A stretch of DNA of 64,000 bases from contig JAMCRR010000096.1 of the NCBI GenBank assembly GCA_023381565.1, positions 205,256 through 269,255 of the forward strand, given 5' to 3'. The position numbers and the translations under genes are program-made. The stretch is from Chloroflexota bacterium (GTDB lineage Bacteria > Chloroflexota > Anaerolineae > Anaerolineales > Anaerolineaceae). Positions 43,666 to 53,764 of this stretch are shown here, in pieces. How positions within the stretch are numbered: the stretch's first letter is position 1; every line of letters starts with the position of its first letter. The notes below the pieces were generated by a model. It did no database searches. It was not told where the DNA came from and was given only the letters and a program-made list of their open reading frames with translations.

Positions 43666-44282
43666 TGGATAAACCTCGCGTTAACACAATCTTCCTGGAC
43701 ATCGGGGGTGTGCTTCTCAACAACGGCTGGGACCGGGGTTTAAGAAAACTGGCGGCGAGCACCTTCGAATTGGATTTCACTGAAATGGATGAGCGTCACC
43801 ACCTGACCTTCGATACCTACGAGGAGGGAAAGATAACCCTTGATGAATACCTGGAGCGGGTGATCTTCTACGAGCAGCGCAGCTTTTCGCCCCAGGATTT
43901 CAAAGAGTTCATGTTTGCCCAGTCGAAGCCCATGCCCAAAATGATCGACACGATGAAAGAGCTGAAATCCCGCTATAGACTCAAGATTGCCACGGTCAGC
44001 AATGAAGGCCGAGAGCTGACCATCCACCGCATCCAAAACTTTAAACTGAACGAGTTTGTGGATTTCTTTATTTCGTCATGCTTCGTGCATTTCCGCAAAC
44101 CCGATCGAGATATTTACCGCGTTGCCCTGGATACTGCCCAGACGCTGCCCGAGAATGTAGTCTATATCGATGATCGGATGATGTTCGTTGAAGTTGCACG
44201 CTCGATGGAAATAAAGAGTTTCCAACATACAGCGTATGAATCTACCCTGGAACATCTGGAAAAATATGGCCTGGTGTTATGA
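43665..44282 (+). CDS. HAD-superfamily hydrolase
   Basis: A 205-residue HAD subfamily IA-type protein. The nucleophile motif reads FLDIGGVL, motif II is TVSNEG, the lysine motif is FRKPDRDIY, and motif IV is YIDDRMMFVEVA. The second Asp of the usual DxD is replaced by Gly, as in YihX-like sugar phosphatases, so phosphatase activity is plausible. Its ATG overlaps the tal-pgi stop by one base. Its place in the pentose phosphate operon suggests a sugar phosphate substrate, but no specific substrate is predictable. It is not a recognisable 6-phosphogluconolactonase. Confidence 0.82.
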   Translation: MDKPRVNTIFLDIGGVLLNNGWDRGLRKLAASTFELDFTEMDERHHLTFDTYEEGKITLDEYLERVIFYEQRSFSPQDFKEFMFAQSKPMPKMIDTMKELKSRYRLKIATVSNEGRELTIHRIQNFKLNEFVDFFISSCFVHFRKPDRDIYRVALDTAQTLPENVVYIDDRMMFVEVARSMEIKSFQHTAYESTLEHLEKYGLVL

Positions 44283-44366
44283 ATCTGGAAAGCAGATGAA
44301 GTACCGGGAGGGATAGATTGACCAGCTACTATCATGAACAACAGTCAGATTGAAAGGTAGGGGATC

Positions 44367-45791
44367 ATGGACGAAAATGGGTTTGAGATCGGCATGATCG
44401 GCCTGGGCGTGATGGGCCGGAACCTGGTTTTGAATATTGCCGATCATGGTTTTTCCGTTGTCGGTTACGACAAAGACCCGAGCCGAGTAAAGGCTCTCCA
44501 AAACGAAGCGACGGGAGAAAAAATCCGTGGAGAAGAGAAAATTGACGAGTTCATTGGCAGGCTACGCAAACCGCGGGCGGTGATGATGCTTGTGCCTGCC
44601 GGCGCTCCTGTCGATTCGGTCATCAGGGATATCCTGCCGTACCTGGAACCTGGAGATTTACTGATCGATGGGGGAAATTCTTTCTACAAAGACACGGTCT
44701 TGCGAGCGAAGACCCTGGCCGAAAAAAACATCGATTATCTGGGTGTTGGGATTTCAGGAGGCGAGCGTGGAGCACGCTATGGCCCGAGTATGATGCCCGG
44801 AGGGCGAAGGGAGGCTTACGAACGCGTGCGACCGATCTTCGAAAAAGTTGCCGCGCACGTGAATGGCGATCCCTGCGTTACCTACCTTGGGCCGGGAGCA
44901 GCGGGACATTATGTCAAAATGGTGCATAACGGGTTGGAATACGGCTTAATGCAGCTGATTGCCGAGAGCTATGACCTGATGAAACGCGGATTGGGGATGA
45001 GCGATGAGGAAATGCAATCAATATATTCTACCTGGAACCAGACAGAACTGAATTCGTTCCTCATCGAAATTACCGCGAATATTTTCAACGCCATCGACGA
45101 GCGCACAGGGAAACGGTTGATCGATGAAATCCTGGATGAAGCCAAACAGAAGGGCACCGGGAAATGGACATCACAGGAGGCACTCGATTTGCAAGTCCCC
45201 GCGCCAACGATTGATGTGGCTGTGGGAATGCGAGACTTATCCGTCTTTAAGAAGATTAGAGAAGAAGCCAGCCGCTCATTGCAAGGACCCTCCCCGGTAT
45301 ATCAGGGAGATCGCCAGGAATTCCTGGAGCACTTAAAAAATGCGCTCTATGCGAGCATGATCATCGTTTTCGCACAAGGGATGGCTTTATTAAGGACCGC
45401 CTCAAATGCCTATGGATACAATTTGGATTTGCGAGCGATCGCCAGCATCTGGAGAGGCGGCTGTATCATCCGGGCAGGTGTCTTGGAACACATTCGGGAG
45501 GCCTACCGCAGTAAACCAGAATTAGCCAACCTTCTGCTTGACTCCAAATTAGGGCACCAGGATGTTGTCAGGTCTCAGGGGGACTTGAGAGCGATCGTGA
45601 TAGCTGCAGCAGAAATGGGAATCCCTGCGCCCGGGTTTATGACTTCGCTGGCATATTTTGATGGACTGCGCAGTGCGATACTGCCGGCTAACTTAATTCA
45701 GGCGCAGAGGGATTATTTTGGAGCACACACATACGAGCGCGTCGATGAAAAAGGGGTGTTCCATACCGAGTGGGCGCCTGTGAAAGGATAG
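44367..45791 (+). CDS. gnd: 6-phosphogluconate dehydrogenase (decarboxylating)
   Basis: At 474 residues this is the long, dimeric form of 6PGDH. The N-terminal Rossmann motif is IGMIGLGVMGRNLVLN, the substrate-binding VGISGGERGARYGPSMMPGG is intact, the catalytic lysine region reads GHYVKMVHNGLEYG, and the C-terminal AYGYNLDLRAIASIWRGGCIIR block is present. It oxidises and decarboxylates 6-phosphogluconate to ribulose 5-phosphate, producing NADPH. AGGTAGGGG lies just before the ATG. It is followed by zwf after 6 bases. Confidence 0.96.
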   Translation: MDENGFEIGMIGLGVMGRNLVLNIADHGFSVVGYDKDPSRVKALQNEATGEKIRGEEKIDEFIGRLRKPRAVMMLVPAGAPVDSVIRDILPYLEPGDLLIDGGNSFYKDTVLRAKTLAEKNIDYLGVGISGGERGARYGPSMMPGGRREAYERVRPIFEKVAAHVNGDPCVTYLGPGAAGHYVKMVHNGLEYGLMQLIAESYDLMKRGLGMSDEEMQSIYSTWNQTELNSFLIEITANIFNAIDERTGKRLIDEILDEAKQKGTGKWTSQEALDLQVPAPTIDVAVGMRDLSVFKKIREEASRSLQGPSPVYQGDRQEFLEHLKNALYASMIIVFAQGMALLRTASNAYGYNLDLRAIASIWRGGCIIRAGVLEHIREAYRSKPELANLLLDSKLGHQDVVRSQGDLRAIVIAAAEMGIPAPGFMTSLAYFDGLRSAILPANLIQAQRDYFGAHTYERVDEKGVFHTEWAPVKG

Positions 45792-45797
45792 GTTGGG

Positions 45798-47357
45798 ATG
45801 ACGACAACGGAATTTAAACCTGAACCAACCACAATCGTAATCTTTGGCGCAGGGGGTGATCTGACCTGGCGAAAATTAACCCCTGCCTTATTCGACCTGT
45901 ATACAGATAATTGGCTCCCAGAGCATTTCAAGATTCTTGGGGTGGACATAAAACCTCTGAAAGAGGATGAATTTTGCGAACGGGTACGGGATGGGGTGAC
46001 GAAGTTTGCGCGTACCTATAAAGAGAACGAGGGGAAATTGGGAGATTTTTTAATCCACGTTGACTATCTTTGCGCAGATTTTAAGAATCCCCAGGAGATT
46101 GAATCTCTGGCTTCTCGGCTGACAGATATCGATCAGGAGTGGGACACTCAAGCCAACCATATTTTTTACCAGGCGACCCCACCCGAGATGGTCGAAACGA
46201 TTGTCCAGCAGCTGGCCCACGCGCACCTGAACCGCGACCGAAAACATGCGCGCATCGTCCTGGAAAAGCCCTTCGGGCATGACCTGGCTTCGGCACAGGA
46301 GCTCAACGGCATGCTGACTTCTGCGTTTGCTGAATCCCAGATATATCGCATCGATCACTATTTGGGAAAGGAAACCGTTCAGAATATCCTGGCATTTCGG
46401 TTTGCAAATGCGCTCTTTGAGCCGATTTGGGACCGCAGGTATATCGATCACGTCCAGATCACCGTCGCCGAGAGAGTGGGGGTCGAACACCGGGGGGCTT
46501 ACTACGAGCATGCCGGAGCCTTGCGCGATATGATCCAGAACCACCTGCTGCAAATTTTATGTCTGGTGGCGATGGAACCCCCGGTTTTGTTTGAGGCGGA
46601 TGAAATTCGCAATCGTAAAGTGGACGTGCTGCACGCCATCCGGCCGATGTCGCAAGAGCAGGTGATCCATTACGCAGCTCGCGGTCAATATAGCGAAGGA
46701 TGGATCCAGGGAGAACGGGTAAATCAATACCGGGCAGAGCCAGGGGTATCTTCAAATTCGCAAACCGAAACCTATGCTGCCATTAAGCTGTTCATTGATA
46801 ACTGGCGTTGGCAGGATGTCCCCTTCTATTTGCGCACAGGGAAACGGCTGCCCACCAAGGTCTCGATCATGTCGATCGAATTCCGTCCGGTGCCTCACCA
46901 GACATTCCCGGCAACTGCATTGGCTTCCTGGGAGCCGAACCGCCTGATCGCATACATGCAGCCGCGCGAAGGCATCCACATCGATTTCTTGGCCAAACAT
47001 CCCGGGCCGAGGATGCGCTTGAGCCCAGTAAACATGCATTTCACTTACCAGGAAGCCTTCCAATCCAGTCCTCCTGAAGCTTATGAGACGCTTCTCCTGG
47101 ATGTAATCTTGGGAGATCAAACCCTGTTTATGCGGGACGACCAGGTCGAAGCAGCCTGGAAGGTGATCACCCCCATCCTGGACGCCTGGCAGGACCAGGG
47201 ACGCCCGAACTTCCCTAATTATACCGCCGGGACATGGGGACCCGAAATGGGAGAAGTGCTCATTGCTCGTGATGGGCGGAGCTGGTTCGAACCCCCCGTA
47301 ATCGAGGACGATGAAGCAGGGATGGGCGGCAAGAAAGAAGTTGCGCCCGAGGGGTAA
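45798..47357 (+). CDS. zwf: Glucose-6-phosphate 1-dehydrogenase
   Basis: A 519-residue enzyme with the NADP-binding FGAGGDLTWRKLTPALFDL, the active-site motif RIDHYLGKETVQNILAFRFAN and the structural lysine segment RTGKRLPTK. It catalyses the first, NADPH-producing step of the oxidative pentose phosphate pathway. It is the last gene of the operon. No pgl (6-phosphogluconolactonase) gene lies in the window, so the lactone is hydrolysed by an enzyme encoded elsewhere or spontaneously. Its stop is six bases from the stop of the convergent nuoN, with no terminator visible between them. Confidence 0.96.
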   Translation: MTTTEFKPEPTTIVIFGAGGDLTWRKLTPALFDLYTDNWLPEHFKILGVDIKPLKEDEFCERVRDGVTKFARTYKENEGKLGDFLIHVDYLCADFKNPQEIESLASRLTDIDQEWDTQANHIFYQATPPEMVETIVQQLAHAHLNRDRKHARIVLEKPFGHDLASAQELNGMLTSAFAESQIYRIDHYLGKETVQNILAFRFANALFEPIWDRRYIDHVQITVAERVGVEHRGAYYEHAGALRDMIQNHLLQILCLVAMEPPVLFEADEIRNRKVDVLHAIRPMSQEQVIHYAARGQYSEGWIQGERVNQYRAEPGVSSNSQTETYAAIKLFIDNWRWQDVPFYLRTGKRLPTKVSIMSIEFRPVPHQTFPATALASWEPNRLIAYMQPREGIHIDFLAKHPGPRMRLSPVNMHFTYQEAFQSSPPEAYETLLLDVILGDQTLFMRDDQVEAAWKVITPILDAWQDQGRPNFPNYTAGTWGPEMGEVLIARDGRSWFEPPVIEDDEAGMGGKKEVAPEG

Positions 47358-47363
47358 GGAAGG

Positions 47364-48812
47364 TTAAGAGAACCCCGTCACCATGCTTTCGATCAAGCGC
47401 AGGATTGGTGTAGGATAAATTCCCAGCCAGAAAAGCAGAAGAACCAGAATGGTTACTGCCAACGCGCCGGTAAAATGAGGAGAAATCCTCATTGCTGGGG
47501 CGATCGTTGAGCCTTTCGGCAAACTGGCGAACATCGCCACAACCACCCGCAGATAATAATACAGGCCGATGCCGCTGGTAACAACCAAAACAATCACCAG
47601 GAGCCATAAAGCTGAACCAATTCCGGCAGTAACGAGGTAAAACTTACCTACGAATCCGGCAGTTAAAGGTACCCCGGCCAGTGAGAGCAACATGGCAGTA
47701 AATGATCCGGCTATCCATGGTTTGCGCCAGAAGAGGCCGCGGTAATCTTCTGGATCTTCTGCATCGCGGTCGCTGTTCGACATGATCGTGATCAATCCGA
47801 AAGCGCCTAAAGTCGTAACGAAATAGGTGACCAGGTAAAAAGCAACGGCAACCGCTGCAAGCGGCCCGCTGGCAAGGAAAGCGACGAGTAGATATCCCAG
47901 GTGAGAAATGGAGGAGTATGCCAGGAGGCGTTTGAGTTTTGTCTGCAGCAAGCCCAATAGATTCCCGATGAACATCGATGCAATTGCGATCACCACGAAT
48001 GCCAGGTATAAAGAAGGGTAGTTATGGATATTTACTACGGTAAAGTAGCGCAGCAATAAGGCGAACATTGCGCCTTTGGAGATTGTCGCCACAAATGCCG
48101 TAACGGGAGCTGGCGCCCCTTGATAAACATCAGGCGTCCAGAGATGGAATGGCACCAGGGCGAGCTTGAAGCCGATTCCCACGACGATCAGAGCGAGACC
48201 TCCTAAGACAAAAACCTGGCTGACCCCGCTTGAGGGGTTCGAGAGGGAGGTCGGAATTTGAGCAAGCTTCATTGTGCCCAACTCAGAGTAGACCAACGCC
48301 ATTCCGAATAACAGGAACGCAGACGACAACCCTGCCAAGATTAGATATTTAACCCCGGCCTCGATCCCGTATTCCTTCCTGGAATAGGCGATGAGGGTGT
48401 AGAGTGAGACGCTCAATACTTCCAACCCCAAGAAAAAAGAAGCAAAATGGGTGCTAGCGACAAGGACTACTGATCCTAAAGTCGCCAGAAGCAAGAATAA
48501 ATAAAATTCTTCGCGATGGCCGCGCTGTTGAGAAAGGTAAGAATACGATAAAACCGTAATGATGAAACTGGCTGCAATAATCAACCCGCTGAAAAAAATC
48601 GAATAGCTATCGATCACCAGCAAGGGCGTTACCTGCCGCGGAGCTTCAATAGAAACCAGGGGAAGCAGGAGGAATGCAGCAACCAGACCCGTCAGGGTAA
48701 GGATCAAGGTCAATGAATGGCTGCGGTGAACGGCAATACCAAGAAGGACAACGACACTCGCACCACCTAGAACAATTAATGGCAGTATCGCATATACATC
48801 AGCAGCCGTCAT
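47364..48812 (-). CDS. nuoN: NADH-quinone oxidoreductase subunit N
   Basis: A 482-residue antiporter-like membrane subunit with about 14 hydrophobic segments. It has the conserved FFLGLEVLSVSLYTL helix, GIEAGVKYLILAGLSSAFLLFG, the lysine-bearing GFKLALVPFHLWTPDVYQGAPAPVTAF and the KRLLAYSSISHLGY segment. It is one of three proton-pumping subunits of complex I in the cytoplasmic membrane. It is last in the nuo operon and overlaps nuoM by 4 bases. Confidence 0.96.
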   Translation of the reverse strand: MTAADVYAILPLIVLGGASVVVLLGIAVHRSHSLTLILTLTGLVAAFLLLPLVSIEAPRQVTPLLVIDSYSIFFSGLIIAASFIITVLSYSYLSQQRGHREEFYLFLLLATLGSVVLVASTHFASFFLGLEVLSVSLYTLIAYSRKEYGIEAGVKYLILAGLSSAFLLFGMALVYSELGTMKLAQIPTSLSNPSSGVSQVFVLGGLALIVVGIGFKLALVPFHLWTPDVYQGAPAPVTAFVATISKGAMFALLLRYFTVVNIHNYPSLYLAFVVIAIASMFIGNLLGLLQTKLKRLLAYSSISHLGYLLVAFLASGPLAAVAVAFYLVTYFVTTLGAFGLITIMSNSDRDAEDPEDYRGLFWRKPWIAGSFTAMLLSLAGVPLTAGFVGKFYLVTAGIGSALWLLVIVLVVTSGIGLYYYLRVVVAMFASLPKGSTIAPAMRISPHFTGALAVTILVLLLFWLGIYPTPILRLIESMVTGFS

Positions 48813-50380
48813 GGCTTACCCCCGGTATTGATCGTGATGGAACCCTCGATAGGGAGAGGTTGAGCAGGTGAAATTTGAGGCGAAACAATGGTTTGTTGGG
48901 TTTCGATGGCATATTTCTGCATGGCTTCCACAGCAGGTAATGAAGTATTGAGCACAGTTTGAGGGTAAATACCCAGCCATAGGATAACGGCGATCAACGT
49001 GGTCATGATGGCAGCCTCACGCGAGCTCATATCTTGCAATTTCCACCCTTCTGTATTGCGACCATGGAACGCGCCCTGGATGATCCACAACGAATAGATC
49101 GTGGCAACGATAAAACCCAGCGTTGCCAGCGCCGCGGCCGGTATGCTCACCCGGTAGACTCCCAATAAGACCAGGAATTCTCCGACAAAATTACCCAGGC
49201 CCGGCAGACCGAGGGAAGCCAGGGTGAAGACCATAGCGGCGCCTCCCATACGCGGCAGAGTGGACCACAAGCCACCCATACGCCTGAAATCGCGGGTGTG
49301 GAGGCGGCTCATCAAATCTCCAACCATGATGAACAAGCCGCTGGTAGAAATCCCATGCGCGATCATGATGATGATGGCACCCTGGAGGGCGATAGTATTC
49401 CAGGCGAAAATCCCCAGGATGACAAAACCCATGTGGCTGATGCTGGTATATGCGATCAGGCGTTTCAGGTCGGTTTGCCCGAAAGCTACGATGGCGCCAT
49501 ATAGGATACCGATGATGCCGAGAGCCATGGCGATCGGTGCGAAACTTAAAGAATCTTTGGGAAAAAGGGGGATTAAGAAACGGATCATCCCATAAGCGCC
49601 GACCTTCAACACCAGGCCCGCCAGGTCAACGCTACCGGCTGTCGGCGCTTCGGTATGCGCATCGGGGAGCCAGGTATGGAAGGGGACGACCGGCAGCTTG
49701 ACGGCGAATGCCAGAAACATCCCCAACATCAGCAAGAAACCCAACGGTTGCGGCAATTTTGTGCCGAGAAGTTGGAAGTAGCTGAATGTGTAGACCCCGG
49801 TGTTCGCTCCATGCACAAAATAAAGGCCCAAAATCCCCAGGAGCATGAACAGCCCGCTCACCTGAGTAAAGATAAAGAATTTAATCGTCGCGTAGATACG
49901 GTTTTCATATCCCCAGATGCCGATCAAAAAATACAGGGGAACGAGCATCAACTCCCAGAAGAAATAGAATAGGAAGAGATCCAATGCCAAAAATACCCCG
50001 GTGATCGAAGCCAGGATCCACATCAAGTTGAAATGAAAAAAGCCGACTCGATCCTTGATCGCATTCCACGAACAGGCAACTGCCATGATACCGAGCAAGT
50101 TGATCAAGAGGATCAACAGCAGGCTGAGGCCATCCATCCCCAGGGAGAAGCTGATGCCGATCTGCGAGATCCAGGGAATATCAAATAAGGCGAACCACGG
50201 GCTGCGGGTTGTCAGGGTGAAAATGGAATAATTTTGGATCCATAGATAGAGCAGGAAACCAAAGTGAATCCCCAGCGTGGCGAGAGATATCCAGCGCGGC
50301 CAATGAGGCCCAAACCTACCGGCGATCCAGGCGAGGGTGCCGCCGATAACCAGAATAATAATGATCCAGGGAAGTATCAT
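48809..50380 (-). CDS. nuoM: NADH-quinone oxidoreductase subunit M
   Basis: The 523-residue proton-pumping subunit shows the NuoM features FFWELMLVPLYFLIGIWGYENR, KLPVVPFHTWLPDAHTEAPTAGSV with the conserved lysine, DLKRLIAYTSISHMGFV and LASLGLPGLGNFVGEF. About 14 membrane helices are expected. Four-base overlaps with nuoL upstream and nuoN downstream show strict translational coupling within the operon. Confidence 0.96.
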   Translation of the reverse strand: MILPWIIIILVIGGTLAWIAGRFGPHWPRWISLATLGIHFGFLLYLWIQNYSIFTLTTRSPWFALFDIPWISQIGISFSLGMDGLSLLLILLINLLGIMAVACSWNAIKDRVGFFHFNLMWILASITGVFLALDLFLFYFFWELMLVPLYFLIGIWGYENRIYATIKFFIFTQVSGLFMLLGILGLYFVHGANTGVYTFSYFQLLGTKLPQPLGFLLMLGMFLAFAVKLPVVPFHTWLPDAHTEAPTAGSVDLAGLVLKVGAYGMIRFLIPLFPKDSLSFAPIAMALGIIGILYGAIVAFGQTDLKRLIAYTSISHMGFVILGIFAWNTIALQGAIIIMIAHGISTSGLFIMVGDLMSRLHTRDFRRMGGLWSTLPRMGGAAMVFTLASLGLPGLGNFVGEFLVLLGVYRVSIPAAALATLGFIVATIYSLWIIQGAFHGRNTEGWKLQDMSSREAAIMTTLIAVILWLGIYPQTVLNTSLPAVEAMQKYAIETQQTIVSPQISPAQPLPIEGSITINTGGKP

Positions 50381-52269
50381 AGGAACACCACAATTGCGAT
50401 GATTATGACTGCACCAATTGCGATACCTGTTGCATACCAGCGCACCAGGCCATTCTCGGTATTACTTAAGACGCGGTGTAAGGCCTCGTTCAACCGAATA
50501 ATGCCCTTGTAAAGAAGGTCGATGAAATCATTCTTATTCGAATTCGCCATCCACACGAACGGGCGAACCAATACCGTATCGTAAAGCCAGTCGAACCCCC
50601 ATCCTGAGAACCAATAACGATGGAGTACAGCTCCCACTGGCGACTGGACCATGGCTTCGGTGGTTTTCGGAACGCGGAGGAAAAGCAAGTAAGCCAGGTA
50701 AATTCCGACTAACGAAATGACAGCAGACACCAGTTCCAATATTCCCTCAGAGCCCGCTCGCTGGGGGAGAATGGAGGTGGCCGGTAGAGAGGCGCTCAGG
50801 AAATTACCTAATACATTGATATTCCCAAGGAAACTGGGCGTTTCTAGAAAGCCGATCAATAAAGCAAAGGCAGCCAGCACGATCAGGGCGAGATTAATTC
50901 GAGATCCTGGTTGATAGACTGCCTTGGTTTTAGGCTTGCCAAAAAAGGTCAAGAAGACCATGCGGAAAGTGTAAATAGAGGTCAGAAAGGCACCTACCAG
51001 ACCGGCCAACCAAAGCCAGGTACTGCCGGAAGGGGAGGCATACGCATCAAACAAAATCAGATCCTTACTATAGAAGCCAGAGGTGATCAGCGGTAACGCA
51101 GAAAGGGCTGAAGACCCAATTAAGAAGGTCCAGAATGTAAGCGGAAGTTGGGTTCGCAGCCCGCCCATTTTGAACATATTGTGCTCATCATTCATGGCAT
51201 CGATCACAACCCCGGCAGCCAGGAAGAGCAGCGCTTTGAAGAAAGCGTGCGTCATGAAGTGGAATATCGCCGCTGACCATGCGCCAACGCCAAGCGCCAG
51301 GAACATATAACCGATTTGGCTGATAGTCGAATATGCCAGAACCCGCTTGATATCCCACTGAGTCAATGCGCTGAAACCGGCGAGCAGCAAGGTGGCTGCC
51401 CCAACAATTGCCACGGCAAGCTGAACGGATGGGGCCAGGGAGAAAAGAACATGCGTCCGGGCGATCAGGTATACACCGGCGGTAACCATCGTAGCGGCAT
51501 GAATGAGGGCGCTGACCGGGCTGGGTCCAGCCATTGCATCTGGCAGCCAGGTTTGCAAGGGAAGCTGGGCGGATTTTCCAACGGCGCCACCCAATAAAAG
51601 CGCGGCAGCAGTGACTGCCAGCGGTGAACCGATCTGCCATGTTTGAGCAGCGCGCTGCATTACGTCCTGGATATTCAGTGTAGCGAGATTATTGAAGAGA
51701 AGGAATAAGCCGATCGCCATGGCAGCATCGCCGACACGGGTGACGATAAATGCTTTCCGGGCTGCCCGCCCATTTGCCGGATTTGTGTACCAGAAACCAA
51801 TCAGCAAATAGCTGCACAACCCGACACCTTCCCATCCCAGGTAGAGCAGCAGCAGGTTGTTGGCGAGCACCAGGATGAGCATGGAGCCTACAAACAAGTT
51901 CATGTAAGCAAAAAACCGGCTGTAGCCTTCCTGGTGGAGCATGTGCTCGGCAGAATACAGATGGATGACAAACCCGACGAAGGTAACCACGAGGACCATG
52001 ATCATGGACAACGAATCCAGGTAGAAGCTAATTCCGGGATTGAAATTAGTTACGTTAATCCAGGTCCATAACGTTTGGGTAAATGCATTTCCAGCAGGTG
52101 GAGAAGAAATAAAGCTGATTGCCACCAGGATGGCGAGGATTGCAGAGATTCCGACCGAGCCAACCCCGATGATCGCAACTGCCGTCCGGGATAGGCGGGG
52201 TCCAATGATTGCCAGAAGGATGAATCCAATCAAGGGAATAACCGGAATTAACCAGAGCAAGCCAAGCAT
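50377..52269 (-). CDS. nuoL: NADH-quinone oxidoreductase subunit L
   Basis: At 630 residues this is the largest antiporter-like subunit. It carries LYLGWEGVGLCSYLLIGFWY, KSAQLPLQTWLPDAMAGPSPVSALIHAATMV and the lysine-rich IKRVLAYSTISQIGYMFLALG. The C-terminal region (about 540-630) should include the lateral helix and final membrane anchor that brace the membrane arm. It follows nuoK by one base and overlaps nuoM by four. Confidence 0.96.
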   Translation of the reverse strand: MLGLLWLIPVIPLIGFILLAIIGPRLSRTAVAIIGVGSVGISAILAILVAISFISSPPAGNAFTQTLWTWINVTNFNPGISFYLDSLSMIMVLVVTFVGFVIHLYSAEHMLHQEGYSRFFAYMNLFVGSMLILVLANNLLLLYLGWEGVGLCSYLLIGFWYTNPANGRAARKAFIVTRVGDAAMAIGLFLLFNNLATLNIQDVMQRAAQTWQIGSPLAVTAAALLLGGAVGKSAQLPLQTWLPDAMAGPSPVSALIHAATMVTAGVYLIARTHVLFSLAPSVQLAVAIVGAATLLLAGFSALTQWDIKRVLAYSTISQIGYMFLALGVGAWSAAIFHFMTHAFFKALLFLAAGVVIDAMNDEHNMFKMGGLRTQLPLTFWTFLIGSSALSALPLITSGFYSKDLILFDAYASPSGSTWLWLAGLVGAFLTSIYTFRMVFLTFFGKPKTKAVYQPGSRINLALIVLAAFALLIGFLETPSFLGNINVLGNFLSASLPATSILPQRAGSEGILELVSAVISLVGIYLAYLLFLRVPKTTEAMVQSPVGAVLHRYWFSGWGFDWLYDTVLVRPFVWMANSNKNDFIDLLYKGIIRLNEALHRVLSNTENGLVRWYATGIAIGAVIIIAIVVFL

Positions 52270-52270
52270 C

Positions 52271-52579
52271 TTAGCCTCTCATCTTGCTGATCGAGTTAGT
52301 ATCGAGCGTTTTCAGTCGGTGATAAAGCTGGATGGCGAGCGCCAGACCAACCGATACTTCCGCTGAAGCCATCGTTAGAATAAAGATGAACATGATCTGG
52401 CCATCTGCCTGGCCCCAATGTGATCCGGCGATCACAAAGCCAAGTCCGGCGGCATTCAGCATAATTTCGACCGAGAGAAGGATGAAAACGACATTTCGGC
52501 GGATTAATACTCCCACCAACCCAAGGCTGAAAAGGATGATAGCTAAGAAGAGGCCGTACTCTACTGGAATCGTTGCCAT
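52271..52579 (-). CDS. nuoK: NADH-quinone oxidoreductase subunit K
   Basis: A 102-residue protein with three membrane helices and the two conserved buried glutamates, one in [13 protein letters not shown] and one in [15 protein letters not shown], which take part in the proton path. GGAGG lies 9 bases before the ATG. Length and position between nuoJ and nuoL are canonical. Confidence 0.96.
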   Translation of the reverse strand: MATIPVEYGLFLAIILFSLGLVGVLIRRNVVFILLSVEIMLNAAGLGFVIAGSHWGQADGQIMFIFILTMASAEVSVGLALAIQLYHRLKTLDTNSISKMRG

Positions 52580-52597
52580 CCGGGGTTTCCTCCTTCG

Positions 52598-53194
52598 CTA
52601 TCGGTGAATATCTGACTGGATTTGCGGTTCGGGTTGGATATCGCCTTGGGGCGAAGTGTTTTGTTCCACGGCAGCGGCGGATACGGCGATCTCTTCAGGA
52701 TAGAGTTGGCGTCGCCTACCGAGATGGAAAGCTCCTACGACGGCGCTGAGCAGTAAGAAAGAAGACAGCTCTACTCCCAGGATGTAAGGTCCAAACATCT
52801 GGGTGCTTACCTGTCGAGGGGAGATTTCGGTGATCGTGTAAGCGGGAGTGCTATGGGTAGATAATACGTAGGCAACCTCCGCAATGAGGATCAAAGCCAG
52901 AATAGTAGGACCTACCCAAATCCTGCCATCCAACCAAAGACGCTCTTGTTGTGAGGTTTGCGGCCCGAGGTTGAGGATCATGATCACAAAAACAAACAAG
53001 ACCATGATCGCCCCGGCATAGATAATCACTTCCAGGGCAGCAACGAACGGGGCGCCCAACGTATAAAAGACCAAAGCCACAGAGAGGAGGGCTACAATCA
53101 TGTAGAGGAGGGCGTGGACCACATTCAGGCGCGTAATGACCATCACCGTACAGATGATGGCAACGGCTGAAGCGATATAAAAGACGATATCCAT
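52598..53194 (-). CDS. nuoJ: NADH-quinone oxidoreductase subunit J
   Basis: About five membrane helices with the typical VVHALLYMIVALLSVALVFYTLGAPFVAALEVIIYAGAIMVLFVFVIM region define NuoJ. The second of two nearby ATGs (53194) is preferred because AAAGGA is better spaced from it; the first (53200) adds two residues. The C-terminal tail of about 40 residues is hydrophilic and rich in Gln and Pro, longer than in E. coli. Confidence 0.94.
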   Translation of the reverse strand: MDIVFYIASAVAIICTVMVITRLNVVHALLYMIVALLSVALVFYTLGAPFVAALEVIIYAGAIMVLFVFVIMILNLGPQTSQQERLWLDGRIWVGPTILALILIAEVAYVLSTHSTPAYTITEISPRQVSTQMFGPYILGVELSSFLLLSAVVGAFHLGRRRQLYPEEIAVSAAAVEQNTSPQGDIQPEPQIQSDIHR

Positions 53195-53221
53195 TGGCAT
53201 CCTTTCGCGGTGAGCGTTCCT

Positions 53222-53764
53222 CTACGGCAGCAAGCTGCGCAAATCGATCGGGGCGTCTTCGTTCTCGGATTCACCCTTATCCTTGCCGCCAATCGCAACT
53301 CCAGCAACCCGGTAAAAATTGTAGCCGTGATATTTCCCTTGGCCGTCAATCAGCAAGTCTTCTTTTTCATACACCAGGTTCTGGCGATCGTATTCGCACA
53401 TCTCAAAATCTGGAGTAAGCTGGATTGCATAGGTCGGGCAGGCCTCCTCGCATAATCCACAGAAAATGCAGCGCGAGAAGTTGATGCGAAACCACTCTGG
53501 ATAACGCCGCCCGTGTTCATCTTCGGTGGCTTGCAGTGAAATACAATCCACCGGACAAGCAACCGCACATAGGTAACAAGCCACGCAGCGTTCTTCACCG
53601 TTTGGATCACGACTCAAGATGATGCGACCGCGCCACCTGGGAGCCAGATAGGGGCGCTCTTCAGGATATTGAATGGTCACACGCTTCTTGAAGAGGTGTT
53701 TGAAAACGTTCCAAACTGAGATTAATGCACTGATAATCATCTTATCTCCTTCTCTCCATACCAC
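53222..53764 (-). CDS. nuoI: NADH-quinone oxidoreductase subunit I
   Basis: The 180-residue peripheral subunit carries two 4Fe-4S motifs, [15 protein letters not shown] and [15 protein letters not shown], which hold clusters N6a and N6b on the electron path to quinone. The N-terminal amphipathic stretch probably anchors it to the membrane arm. The first base of its start codon overlaps the last base of the nuoH stop. Confidence 0.96.
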   Translation of the reverse strand: MVWREGDKMIISALISVWNVFKHLFKKRVTIQYPEERPYLAPRWRGRIILSRDPNGEERCVACYLCAVACPVDCISLQATEDEHGRRYPEWFRINFSRCIFCGLCEEACPTYAIQLTPDFEMCEYDRQNLVYEKEDLLIDGQGKYHGYNFYRVAGVAIGGKDKGESENEDAPIDLRSLLP

